DNA from: CAZKWG01 sp964615375
GTDB lineage: Bacteria; Myxococcota_A; UBA796; CAZKWG01
DNA: 64,000 nucleotides
Direction: 5' to 3'
Assembly (NCBI GenBank): GCA_964615375.1
Contig: CAZTOW010000018.1
Location: 62,001-126,000, forward strand
In this document: positions 48,001 through 56,300 of the stretch, piece by piece
Position numbering within the stretch: the first letter of the stretch is position 1
How the letters are laid out: each line of letters starts with the position of its first letter
Made by a program: the position numbers and the translations under genes
Notes under the pieces: model-generated
The model's database searches: none
What the model saw: the letters and a program-made list of their open reading frames with translations, nothing else
What the model was told of the DNA's origin: nothing

Positions 48001-48678
48001 GCCGTGGAGGACATGGAGAGCTGCCAGGACGCGATCATGCTGGCCTACTGTCAGCTCGGCCTGGGGGAGGTCGCCCGGACCGGGGGCCAGCTGGAGGAGG
48101 CCAAGCGGGAGCTGGAGCGCGCCTACGCCGGCTTCGAGCGCATGGGCTCTCGCCGCGGCATGGCGGACTGCCTGAACACGCTCGGGGAGATCGAGCGGGC
48201 CAGCGGCGATCTGGAGCGCGCCGAGGAGCGATATCGCGCCTCGCTGGCGCATTTCCGCGCCCTGGAGGTGCCGGCCGCCTTCGCGCCGGAGAGCAACCTG
48301 GCCCTGCTCCTGATCCTGCGCGAGCGCTACGCCGAGGCGCGGCGCATCGTGGAGTCGATCCTGCCCGTGGTGGAGCGCGGCGGCCGACAGGTCTACCGCG
48401 GATACCTGCACGCCTACCTGCTGCCCTGCACGGCGGCGGCGGGGGACTGGCCGGACTTCACGCGCCACCTGAACGCCGCGCGCGAGGCGCTGGTGGAGAC
48501 GCGGCTCGTGGACGCAGACATCGCGGAGATCGCCAGGCTCGCCGCCGATCTCTGCCTGCACGCGGACCAGCGGGGGCACGCGCGCGCCGCCTGGGAGCTC
48601 GCGCTGGACCAGTGGCAGAAGGTAGGCCGTACCGCCGAAGCCGCCGCGGCGCGGCGCGCCCTGAGGAGCCTGCGTTGA
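45037..48678 (+). CDS. Kinase-ATPase-TPR protein 3 of 5
   Basis: A 1213-residue paralogue from GTG 45037 (GTGA overlap with kinase 2). Kinase: Lys38, Asp142 in HRDLKPAN, Asp164 of DFG; the activation segment reads GTPHYMAPEQ. The C-lobe is slightly shorter than in the others. The linker contains a Thr-Pro-Val triplet repeat (about residues 328-336). P-loop GPAGAGKS near 435, Walker B LWMDDVQWG, then TPR repeats at about 790-1213. It overlaps the MgtC-like gene by four bases. Confidence 0.9.
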   Translation: MSLIPLGPFDLIEPIGRGGMGEVWRGLHRAQQVPVAIKVLTARGMRRSFFLVAFRNEVRAMAGLDHPGIALVFDHGEVSEAAADQSEGALMAGSPFLAMELAHGGTLSPWCGRLAWMEVRKVLLALLDALAHAHARGVIHRDLKPANVLICTDEDLRPGIKLADFGLAHLLDLGDRTAARGPTAGTPHYMAPEQVQGRRRDYGPWTDLYSLGRLALALVWSNPAPAPGKDSQGTALPLGFDAWVSRLLQPQPEDRFQRAADAALALMELGDPPAEAVDGRERPALQLGIAAETFALTGVESSLVGRNSGGPITDVGLSPISPSPLTPVTPVTPVTPLSSPSHTPDEHLGETNTAQTVLQIATGEVEPSERRVPPTPASWRRPQAQPAPMRLVGAGLGIYGLRAIPLVDREPERDVLWEAMSGVRQHGRAAAVVLTGPAGAGKSRLAEWLCERSHEVGTSTPIRVTHAPLAGPGDGIASAIGRFLRCADLERAKVLQRLEVLLRRQGVRDQEEWHALTELICPAMPSDLEPGVQAIQFSGPVERWALIRRALERASAERPTLLWMDDVQWGLDSVLFAEHMLAVQDEHPLPVLMVLTARDEALAERPSEADALEQLLAHPQARRLPVSLLEPEAHAALVRGLLGLQGELAASVEARTAGNPMFAVQLVGDWVHRGLLEPSETGFKLKPGARADLPDLLHKVWAGRVESVLRGRPASQGVSLELAAVLGQEVVAAEWSAACALEGITPAYELVDELLEQRLARAPEDRPDLGWSFAHGMIRESLERRARDGGRWWAHQRAASTMLKRRLQGAEGGVGRDRVGRLQERLGRHLLAAGDLEDALEPLLIGAHERFSSGDYAHSAMLLSEWDRAVDGLELRPGDPRRAEGLLLRCSLSRVAGRLEEARRYIVQVQEIAERAGLPRVAALALLEQGKVAWNSADTVEAIRSLQACEQIAGRLGDRGLRGRARLDLGNLLRWRGERAQAASWLRLAVEDMESCQDAIMLAYCQLGLGEVARTGGQLEEAKRELERAYAGFERMGSRRGMADCLNTLGEIERASGDLERAEERYRASLAHFRALEVPAAFAPESNLALLLILRERYAEARRIVESILPVVERGGRQVYRGYLHAYLLPCTAAAGDWPDFTRHLNAAREALVETRLVDADIAEIARLAADLCLHADQRGHARAAWELALDQWQKVGRTAEAAAARRALRSLR

Positions 48679-49928
48679 CCCCGGAAGAGCTGCAGATCGC
48701 CATCCGCCTGGGCGTGGCCGCCCTGGGTGGGCTCATGGTCGGCATCGAGCGCGAGTGGTCCGGCGCGAAGGACGGCCACCCCCAGCGCTTCGCCGGCGTG
48801 CGGACCTTCCTCCTCCTGGCCCTGATCGGCGGCATCGCCGCGACCTTCCAGGAGCTCGGCCACATCGGCGCGGGCGTGACCCTGCTGGCGGCCACCGGGC
48901 TGCTGTGTGTGGTGGCCTATGGGCTGCGCGCGCTGCGCGGGGAGATCGAGAGCACCACGGAGGTCGCCGCGGTGCTGACGGTGGGCGGCGGCTTCGTGGC
49001 GGGCCTGGGGCTCCTGCACGTCAGCATCGCCGTCTTCGCCGCGACCGCGCTGGTGCTGGTGGAGAAGGGGACGCTCCACGGGCTGGTGCAGCGCATCCCC
49101 TCGGAGACCCTGGAGGCGGCGGCGCGCTTCGCCGTGCTCTCGCTGGTCATCCTCCCGCTCCTGCCCCAGGGACCCTATGGCCCGGAGCCGGGCTTCAGGC
49201 CCCAGGAGATCTGGGCCCTGGTCCTCATCTTCTCGGGGCTCAGCTTCGCGGGCTACATGGCGCTGCGCGTGGTGGGCCCACACCGGGGCTACGGGGTGGC
49301 GGGGCTGCTGGGCGGCCTCATCTCGTCCACCGCGGTGACGCTGACCTACGCGCGCCAGAGCCGGGAGAAGGAGAGCCTGGGCAGCGCGCTCGCGCTGGGC
49401 GTGCTGGGAGCCAACTGCGTGATGTACCTGCGCGTGCTCACGGTCTCCAGCCTGCTCAGCCGCACGCTGGGCCTCCACCTGCTGCCGCTGCTCGCGCTGC
49501 CCTTCGTGGTGGGGCTGCTCACCACGGCCCTGGTCTACCGGCTGCAGGGGCGGAACAGCTCGGAGGTCGAGCTCCCGAAGAGCCCGCTCGGGCTCACGAG
49601 CTCGCTCCAGATGGCGGTGCTCTTCCAGCTCGTGCTCTACGGCGTCTACTACGCGCGCGAGCTCTTCGGGAACGCCGGGCTCCTGGCCACCGCGGCCCTG
49701 CTCGGGCTCACCAACGTGGACGCGCTGACCATCTCCATGGTCAAGATGGCCGCGTCGGGCAGCGCTTATGAGCTCGCGGCCCGCGCGCTGTGCGTCGGGG
49801 TGCTCTCCAACACGCTCCTGAAGCTCACGCTGACCGTGCTGGTGGGCAAGGGCGCCTTCCGCCGGACCGTGGCGGGAGGGCTCGCCGGGCTGGCCGTGTC
49901 CGGCGCGCTCGCCCTCGTCCTGATCTGA
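48675..49928 (+). CDS. MgtC/SapB-DUF4010 membrane protein
   Basis: A 417-residue inner-membrane protein from TTG 48675, in a TTGA overlap with kinase 3. The N-terminal MgtC/SapB domain is identified by GLMVGIEREW and GVRTFLLLALIGG. A DUF4010 domain with seven or so hydrophobic segments follows. MgtC proteins affect magnesium or phosphate homeostasis and ATP synthase in pathogens; the fused DUF4010 form is a widespread transporter-like protein of unknown substrate. Translation coupling to three kinases suggests they regulate it or share a stimulus. Convergent with the redoxin gene, three bases apart. Confidence 0.88.
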   Translation: MTPEELQIAIRLGVAALGGLMVGIEREWSGAKDGHPQRFAGVRTFLLLALIGGIAATFQELGHIGAGVTLLAATGLLCVVAYGLRALRGEIESTTEVAAVLTVGGGFVAGLGLLHVSIAVFAATALVLVEKGTLHGLVQRIPSETLEAAARFAVLSLVILPLLPQGPYGPEPGFRPQEIWALVLIFSGLSFAGYMALRVVGPHRGYGVAGLLGGLISSTAVTLTYARQSREKESLGSALALGVLGANCVMYLRVLTVSSLLSRTLGLHLLPLLALPFVVGLLTTALVYRLQGRNSSEVELPKSPLGLTSSLQMAVLFQLVLYGVYYARELFGNAGLLATAALLGLTNVDALTISMVKMAASGSAYELAARALCVGVLSNTLLKLTLTVLVGKGAFRRTVAGGLAGLAVSGALALVLI

Positions 49929-49931
49929 GCT

Positions 49932-50627
49932 TCACTCCTCCAGGGCGGAGAGGAAGATGGCCTGGAGCTCCGCGTAGTTCTCGGGATCGGCGAGGCTGTT
50001 CTCCGAGAGGTTGTAGACGGCGACGATCTCGTTGCGCGGGCCGAGCACGTAGACGTCCCGCCAGGTGACGCCCCAGGCGCCCCAGACCCCGGTCTCGGCG
50101 TCGTCCTGCAGGATGGGCAGGTCGGTCACGGCCGCCAGGTCGGGGAGCCCGTCCTCTTCACCCATGGCGTTGACGTGGTGGATCTGGAGCGGCAGCTCCG
50201 GGTGCTCCAGGGCGAGCTCGTCCAGCATCTCGTCGAGGTGGCCAGCCTGGCCACGGCAGTAGCTTCACGTCGCGTGCGTGAAGTACCAGCCGGAGACCTG
50301 CTCCAGGTAGTCGCGCGGGGAGACGCGCTCACCGTAGCGGGCAGAGCCCGGGTTCAGGTCCGCCAGCTCGAAGTCGGGCGGCGCGTCCTCCGAGACGGAG
50401 GGCTCGAAGCCGGTGTGTGGCTCGCCGGTCTCGCCGCTGTCCGCGCCGCCGGTCTCCCCGCTGTGCGCGAGCCCGGTCTCGCCAGCGGTCTCGCCAGCGG
50501 TCTCCGCGCTGTCGGTGGCCCCGGTCTCTCCGGCGGAGTCGACGTTCCAGCCGCCCGTGTGCTGCTTGGACCAGTCCCCCTCACAGGCGACGACGAGCAG
50601 CAGGGGGGTCATCCGGGCGAGGGGCAT
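49932..50627 (-). CDS. Selenocysteine-containing (UxxC) redoxin lipoprotein
   Basis: Read with the UGA at 50265-50267 as selenocysteine, the frame gives a 231-residue thioredoxin-fold lipoprotein. Cys15 in LLLVVAC is the lipidation site; residues 16-75 are a Gly/Glu/Thr-rich spacer. The fold begins near DFELADLN, continues with YLEQVSGWYFTHAT, then Sec121-Ser-Tyr-Cys124 exactly where redoxins have CxxC, and a long C-terminal part with VYVLGPRNEIVAVY as the usual late strands. Reading UGA as stop would leave a 120-residue product ending one residue before the active site and a second fragment with no start of its own. A SECIS-like hairpin follows the UGA. Probably a membrane-anchored thiol/selenol oxidoreductase in the periplasm. 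Start ATG 50627 follows an AGGTGA site, 41 bases after the subtilase. Confidence 0.82.
50238..50267 (-). promoter_or_regulatory. UGA(Sec) codon and bacterial SECIS-like hairpin
   Basis: Directly after the in-frame UGA (50267-50265) the mRNA can form a perfect 6-bp stem: GUGGCC (50254-50249) with GGCCAC (50243-50238), loop AGGCU; an extra A-U pair would leave loop GGC. A G lies within the first two loop positions, 18 bases after the UGA. This matches the known bacterial SECIS rules (small apical loop with an early G, 16-37 bases from UGA) recognised by SelB. Confidence 0.7.
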
Positions 50628-50668
50628 GGTTCACCTCGCCCGGATCATAGCCCATCGGCGCCCGCGCG

Positions 50669-53101
50669 CTACGGCGCCCGCTCACTGCCCAGCGCGCCCG
50701 AGGCCAGGCTCGGCGTGTCCCAGGACATCCCCGCCGCGCCGCTGCTCATCATGACGGTGGCGCCGGGGTAGTCGTCCTCGTCCAGCCAGCCGCCCTGATC
50801 GACCAGATCGCCGAGCGCGAAGCCGTCCAGGCTAAGCCCGGTGAGCGACCCCACGTTCATGAGCAGCGGGATGCCGGTGAAGGTGAAGGGGTCGGTCACG
50901 ATGCCGCTGCCGAGCGTGTGGAAGCTGAGGGCGCCCGAGCGGATCTGGAAGGGATCCGTCACGATGCCCAGCCCCTCGATGAGGACGATGCGGATGGGGA
51001 TCAGCCCGAAGGGGTCCGTGACGACGCCCGATCCTTCGGCGACCGAGAGGAGCACGTAGCTCCCCGCGCAGTCGTCGCCGCAGTAGCTCTCGTCCAGCCC
51101 GTAGTCGCTGAGATCGAAGGTGATGTCGCTGACCTCGGCGATGGGCTCCAGCAGGCCGGGGGTCATGAGCACAGCCTCGGGCCGCAGGGCCGAGCCGACC
51201 GCGCCGTTCACCACGGTGTAGCCCGCGGCGACGTTGCCCAGCGTGCTGTCGGAGCCCTCGTCCCAGGAGATCCCGATGGGCGTGTCGAGGAGCATCCCCT
51301 CCGCGTCCATCACCTCGGCGGCCAGCAGCATCGCGGCGTTGACGAAGACCACGCCGTTCGGCCGATCCGTGGTGAGCCAGCCCTTGTTCTTGGCCCGCTT
51401 GGAGTAGGCGGCGTCCGCCGAAGCGCCCCAGGCCAGCGCGTCGTCGGTGGTGGCCTTGCGGCTGCTCAGCGTGACGGTGCAGACGCCCGTGCTGTCGGTC
51501 TTGCACTTCCAGGAGCTCGCCCCGTCGGAGCCCCACCAGGAGCCGACGACGTGGACGTCGCTGGCGGCCTCGCCGTCATCGTCCACCACCGAGACCCGCA
51601 GGGAGGGCTGGAGCTTCTTGCTGGAGGCGCGCTTGATGAAGGGGAGCAGCGCGACGTGGTAGCTCATCTCCGTGTCCACGGCGTCCCCGCCGTCCAGCGC
51701 GACGTCCACCGCGCCCTGCACGTTCAGGTCCCCCGCCCCGATGCCGGAGTAGTAGGGGAAGCCGCCGTGCGCGTCCGAGCCGGCCGCGAGCGCCCGGGTC
51801 ATGCGGCCCAGGTCGGTCTCGCCCGCCGCCAGCAGCCACACCAGCGAGCCGCTGACCAGGGCCGTGGACTGGCTGGTGCCCGCGTAGAACCACAGCCCGA
51901 GATCCGTGGGATCGTCCGGGTTGATGGTCTCGGCCAGGATGCCGTCCACGTAGCCGTCCCCGTCCAGATCGTCCTCGAGGTTCCCGCCGGGGGCCAGCAG
52001 GTCCACCGTGGGCGAGGTGTTGCCGTAGGAGGTGGTGGTGAGCTCGCCGTCGTCGCCCAGCTGGCTCGCGCCGACCGAGATGACCAGCGGGCTGGCGGCC
52101 GGGTAGAGCGCGGCCTGGGCCCCGTCGTTGCCCGCCGCCGCGACCATCAGCACGCCCGCGTCGTTGGCCTGCTGGAGCGCGTCGCGAAGCGCGGCGCTGG
52201 GCGCGTAGCCCTCGGTGAAGCACAGGCTCATGTTGATGATGTCGGCGCCGTTCTCCACCGCGTAGACGATGGCGTCCACGAGGTCCGCCTCGCTGCCCGA
52301 GTTGGCCGCGTCCAGCACTTTCACCGGCATGATCTGGACGCCCGGCGCCACCCCCAGCACCAGGCCGGAGCTGGCGATCAGGCTGGTGATGTGCGTGCCG
52401 TGCTGGTGATCGTCGTTCGGGTGGTCATCGCCGTTGACGAAGTCCTTGGGCGCGACGAAGCTCACCTCTTCGAGGGAGGAGGCCTGGGCGTAGCTCACCC
52501 CGGTGAGCTCGTCCGTGTAGTCCTCGTAGGCGACCCCGGTGTCCAGCACCGCCACGGTGAACGCGCTCGGGTCGCAGTCCCCGCACTCCAGGCTGCGCGC
52601 CGAGATCGCGTCGAGGTGCCACTGGTAGTCCTCATACGAGCGGTCCCCGCTGTCCCCCGAGGCGCGCGCCGATCCGGCCCCCGTCCCGTAGACGAAGCCC
52701 GAGCGATCCGCGGTGGCGACGCGCGCGTCCGCGCGCAGCGCGTCGAGGATCTCCGCCACCTCCTGCCCGGGGGCGAGGCGCAGGGGTACATAGCCGCTGG
52801 GGCCGGGGGCGCGGCGCAGGGTCAGGCCGTGATCTGCGGCGATGGAGGCGATGGACTGCCCACCCATCGTCGAGACGATCACCTCGTCCGAACGCCACAC
52901 GGGGCGCGTGGACTCCGCGACCTGCTCCTCGGCGAGATCGGTCGCCGGAGCGCGCGGCGGTGGGCCGTGGCTCTCGAGGACGCTCGCGGAGATGTCGCGA
53001 AGAACGGGCGCTCTGGTGCCGTTGCTGTCTGAGGCGAGGTGCAGCGTGACCAGCGCGAGCAGGGCGGTTGAGGTCGAGATGCTGCGTCGCAGGGTGTTCA
53101 T
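50669..53101 (-). CDS. Secreted subtilisin-like (S8) serine protease with repeat tail
   Basis: An 810-residue protein from ATG 53101 (AAGGAG upstream; longer in-frame extensions lack a ribosome site). Signal peptide about 1-24. Residues about 70-140 resemble an I9-type propeptide. The peptidase domain has a complete triad: Asp187 (VLDTGVA), His234 (HGTHITS), Ser410 (GTSQST), with oxyanion Asn325 (AAGNDG). The C-terminal 300 residues are beta-rich and contain three copies of a GxGIVTDPF motif. Likely an extracellular or surface protease. The downstream selenoredoxin gene is in the same direction, 41 bases away, so the pair may be one operon. Upstream is an AT-rich promoter gap. Confidence 0.9.
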   Translation of the reverse strand: MNTLRRSISTSTALLALVTLHLASDSNGTRAPVLRDISASVLESHGPPPRAPATDLAEEQVAESTRPVWRSDEVIVSTMGGQSIASIAADHGLTLRRAPGPSGYVPLRLAPGQEVAEILDALRADARVATADRSGFVYGTGAGSARASGDSGDRSYEDYQWHLDAISARSLECGDCDPSAFTVAVLDTGVAYEDYTDELTGVSYAQASSLEEVSFVAPKDFVNGDDHPNDDHQHGTHITSLIASSGLVLGVAPGVQIMPVKVLDAANSGSEADLVDAIVYAVENGADIINMSLCFTEGYAPSAALRDALQQANDAGVLMVAAAGNDGAQAALYPAASPLVISVGASQLGDDGELTTTSYGNTSPTVDLLAPGGNLEDDLDGDGYVDGILAETINPDDPTDLGLWFYAGTSQSTALVSGSLVWLLAAGETDLGRMTRALAAGSDAHGGFPYYSGIGAGDLNVQGAVDVALDGGDAVDTEMSYHVALLPFIKRASSKKLQPSLRVSVVDDDGEAASDVHVVGSWWGSDGASSWKCKTDSTGVCTVTLSSRKATTDDALAWGASADAAYSKRAKNKGWLTTDRPNGVVFVNAAMLLAAEVMDAEGMLLDTPIGISWDEGSDSTLGNVAAGYTVVNGAVGSALRPEAVLMTPGLLEPIAEVSDITFDLSDYGLDESYCGDDCAGSYVLLSVAEGSGVVTDPFGLIPIRIVLIEGLGIVTDPFQIRSGALSFHTLGSGIVTDPFTFTGIPLLMNVGSLTGLSLDGFALGDLVDQGGWLDEDDYPGATVMMSSGAAGMSWDTPSLASGALGSERAP
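50880..51045 (-). repeat. Three tandem GxGIVTDPF peptide repeats
   Basis: Within the subtilase tail, the motifs GSGVVTDPF, GLGIVTDPF and GSGIVTDPF begin 20-21 residues apart (about residues 690-740). The intervening residues are hydrophobic and alternate like short beta strands. The repeat is conserved at the protein level and moderately at the DNA level. No known domain is recognised. Confidence 0.75.
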
Positions 53102-53309
53102 ATGGGCTCCTTCACATCGCTCCTGCCCTATGATATAAATAGAAATTTTTCTTTGTGCGACCTTCCCACAACAATCTGAAAGAATCCAAATTTTGAAGGA
53201 AGCAGGAGATGAATTCCGACTGCGCCGCCTGCACGGGCATGAGGTTATAATCATGTCGGCTGTGCGCGGCGCGCCACGGCGCCCTTAGGACCGCGCAGGA
53301 GAGGCTGGC
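53102..53309. promoter_or_regulatory. AT-rich divergent promoter region (subtilase / kinase 4)
   Basis: This 208-base gap is the most AT-rich stretch of the window (for example around 53131-53205). On the plus strand TATAAT at 53246-53251 is a perfect minus-10 hexamer, about 58 bases before the kinase 4 start; no convincing minus-35 is paired with it. On the minus strand TATATC-like sequence near 53131 may serve the subtilase. It is the likely start of both transcripts. Confidence 0.5.
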
Positions 53310-56300
53310 GTGCCGCTCTCGGTCATCCCCTTCGGACCCTACGATCTGCGCGTCCCCATCGGTCGGGGCGGCATGGGGGAGGTCTGGAGGGCGACCCACC
53401 GCCAGCGCGGCGCGCCGGTGGCCGTCAAGCTGATGCGCGCCGCGACGGCCAGCCGACCGGAGCTGGTGGCCTGTTTTCATCGCGAGGTGCGCGCAGCGGC
53501 GGCGCTGAACCACCCGCACATCGCGCCCGTGCTGGACGCCGGCGAGGTCGGTCGGGACTTCGAGGCGCGCTCGTCGGGGCGCTTCAAGGCGGGGAGCCCC
53601 TTCCTGGTCACGGAGCTCGCCTTCGGATCGCTGGCGGGCTCGCCCCCGCCGGTGGCCTGGGCCGAGGTCCGCCCCATCGTCCTCGCGCTGCTCTCGGCCC
53701 TGGCCCACGCCCACGCCCGCGGGGTCACCCACCGGGATCTGAAGCCGGGGAACGTGCTCCTGGCCGCGCCGCCCGAGGCCACCACCCCTGACGCGCTGCC
53801 GCTGGGGGTGGGCACGCTCACGGGGCAGAAGGCGGCGCACGTGCTCCTGGCCGACTTCGGGCTGGCCTGGACGGCCAAGGACGGCCGCAGCGAGGTGGAC
53901 ACGGCCTCAGGCACGCCCGCCTACATGGCGCCCGAGCAGCTCGACGGGCGCTGGCGCGACATCGGCCCCTGGACGGACGTCTACGGGCTCGGCTGCCTGG
54001 TGTGGTGGCTGGTCGCCGGGCGGACGCCGCTCCAGCCGCGCAATTTCGAGCAGGCCCTCCTGCACCAGCACCGGATGTTGCCGCCCCTGCGCCCGCTCTT
54101 CGCCACCCCGGACGGGCTGGAGAGCTGGCTGCTGCGCATGGTGGCGCGCGATCCCGGGGCCCGCTTCCAGACCGCCGCCGACGCGCTCTGGGCGCTCCAG
54201 AGCCTGCCCGAGCTGGACGGCAGCGCCCGCAGCGAGGACAGGGCGCGACCCCTCGACCCCGACATCACGCTCCCCCTGCGCGAGCCCGGCGCGCGCCAGG
54301 TCTCGGCCCTGGACAGCGTCCAGATCGTGCTGCCCTTCGTGCGCCGCCCCCCGCCCATGCCGCCCACCTGGCGGGGGATCACGCCGACCCGCGGCAAGCT
54401 CCCGGTGCTCTCCGACGGGCTCAGCCTCTTCGGCATCCGGCCCCCGCCCATGCAGGGCCGGGAGGTCCTGCGCGATCTGCTCTGGCAGGAGCTTCGGGCG
54501 GTGCACGCGGAGCGCCGGGCGCGGGCGGTGGTCCTGGGCGGGCTCCCGGGGACGGGCAAGAGCCGGCTCGCGCGCTGGCTGGTCGAGACGGCCACCGAGG
54601 TCGGCGCGGCCGAGCCGCTCTGCGCGAGCTTCGGCGGCAGGGGAGGGGAGGGGGGCCTGGCGGAGCTGGTGCGCCAGACGCTCGGGTGCGCCGGCCTGGC
54701 GGGCGAACCGCTCCAGGCCCGCGTGGAGACCTGGCTGATGCGCCACGGGCTCCAGGATCCGGTCGCGACGCGGGCGCTCTCGCGGCTCGCCAGCCAGGCC
54801 CCGAGCGGGCTCGGAGATCGCGAGGTCTTCGAGGCCGTCCGCGCGCTGGTCAGCCTGCTCGGCCGGCTGCGCCCCGTGATCCTGTGGCTGGACGACGCCC
54901 ACGCCTGCCCGCTGGGCCTCGCGCTGACGGAGCACCTGCTGGCGACGGGGGGCAGCCTGCCCGTGCTGATGGTCCTCACGACGCGCCACGGCAGCGAGCG
55001 CGAGGGCCAGGCCGCCTCCCGGCTGAGATCGCTGCTGGGCGCGCCGCTGGTGCGCTCGCTGGAGGTGGGGCAGCTGCCCGTCGGCGACCACCGCGAGCTG
55101 GTGCGGGCCCTCCTGCCCCTGGACCCCGACCTCAGCGCGCGCGTCGAGGAGCGCACCAGCGGGAACCCCGGCTTCGCCTCGGCGCTCCTGGCCGCGCTGG
55201 CCCAGGCGGGGATGCTCAGCCTGGGGGAGCAGGGCCTGGAGCTGAGGCCCGAGGCCGAGCTCGTCCCGGCGGAGCTGCTCGGGCTGCTCGAGCCAGAGCT
55301 GGGCCGCCTCCTGGGCGATGTCAGCGAGGACGAGCGCGACGCCCTGGTGCTGGCGGCGCTCTTCGGCGAGACGGTGGACACCCGCACCTGGGAGGGGGCC
55401 TGCGCCGTCGCCGGGCTGCCCGTGCCCGAGGCGCGCCTGCGGCGCCTGCAGTCCGCCGGGCTCGTGCGCGCGCTGGCGGGCCACCGCCCCTCCTTCTCCT
55501 TCGCCCACCCCCTGGTCCGGGAGTATCTGGAGCGCGCCGCCCAGACCGCGGGACGGCTCCAGGCCCTGCACCGCGCCTGCGCCGAGGTCTTCCTCAGCGG
55601 GCGGGCCACCACCAGCGCGGCCCGCCTGGAGCGACACCTCTTCGCCGCCATGGAGCCGCTGGCCGTCATCGACCGGCTCGACCAGGCCACGGGGCTCTCG
55701 CTGCGCGATCCGCTCCCGGAGGCGCTCGCCCTGGTCCGGCTGCGGGAGCGCGCGCTGGACGAGGCCGGCGTGCGTCGGTCGGACAGCCGCTGGGGGGCGC
55801 TGTGGCTGGAGCGCGCCCGGCTGCTCCTCGCCGCCTGCGCCCCCGAAGAGGCGGCGATCCAGGCCCTGAGCGCGGAGGAGGCTGCCTCGCGTCACGGCTG
55901 GCGCGCCGTCGAGCTGGGGGCGCGGATGGCCCGCGGGCGAGCCGCCCTGCTGCGGGGTCATCTGGACCTGGCACAGTCCCTGCTCGCAGACACCCTGGCC
56001 GACTGTGGGGAGCCCGGGCTGATGGGCCTGGAGCTGGAGCTGCGCCTGGCCCTGAGCGGCCTGGCGCTGCGGCGAAGGGAGCTCGACCGGGCGAACGCCG
56101 AACTGGACCACGCGCGGCGGCTGGGCTCCGCGCGTCGGAGCGGGGCGGGCCTGAGCCTGCTGGCCTGCGCCCTCGGCTACCTGCAGGGCCTGGTGTACCT
56201 GGAGGGGGAGAACCTGGAGGCGGCGCGCGGCGCGCTGCGCGAGGCCATGGGCGGCTTCCACGCCCACGGCCCCTCCGGGCGCCTCGGCGAGGCGCGCTGC

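Noticed and set aside
49932..50228. Separate small gene starting at an internal ATG downstream of the UGA
   Set aside because: It has no ribosome site of its own and starts in the middle of the redoxin fold. Joining it to the upstream frame through UGA gives a complete domain, so a separate gene or a simple pseudogene is less likely than Sec read-through.
53102..53309. AT-rich stretch as a mobile-element remnant or attachment site
   Set aside because: No terminal repeats, target duplication, tRNA or integrase nearby; a divergent promoter explains the composition.
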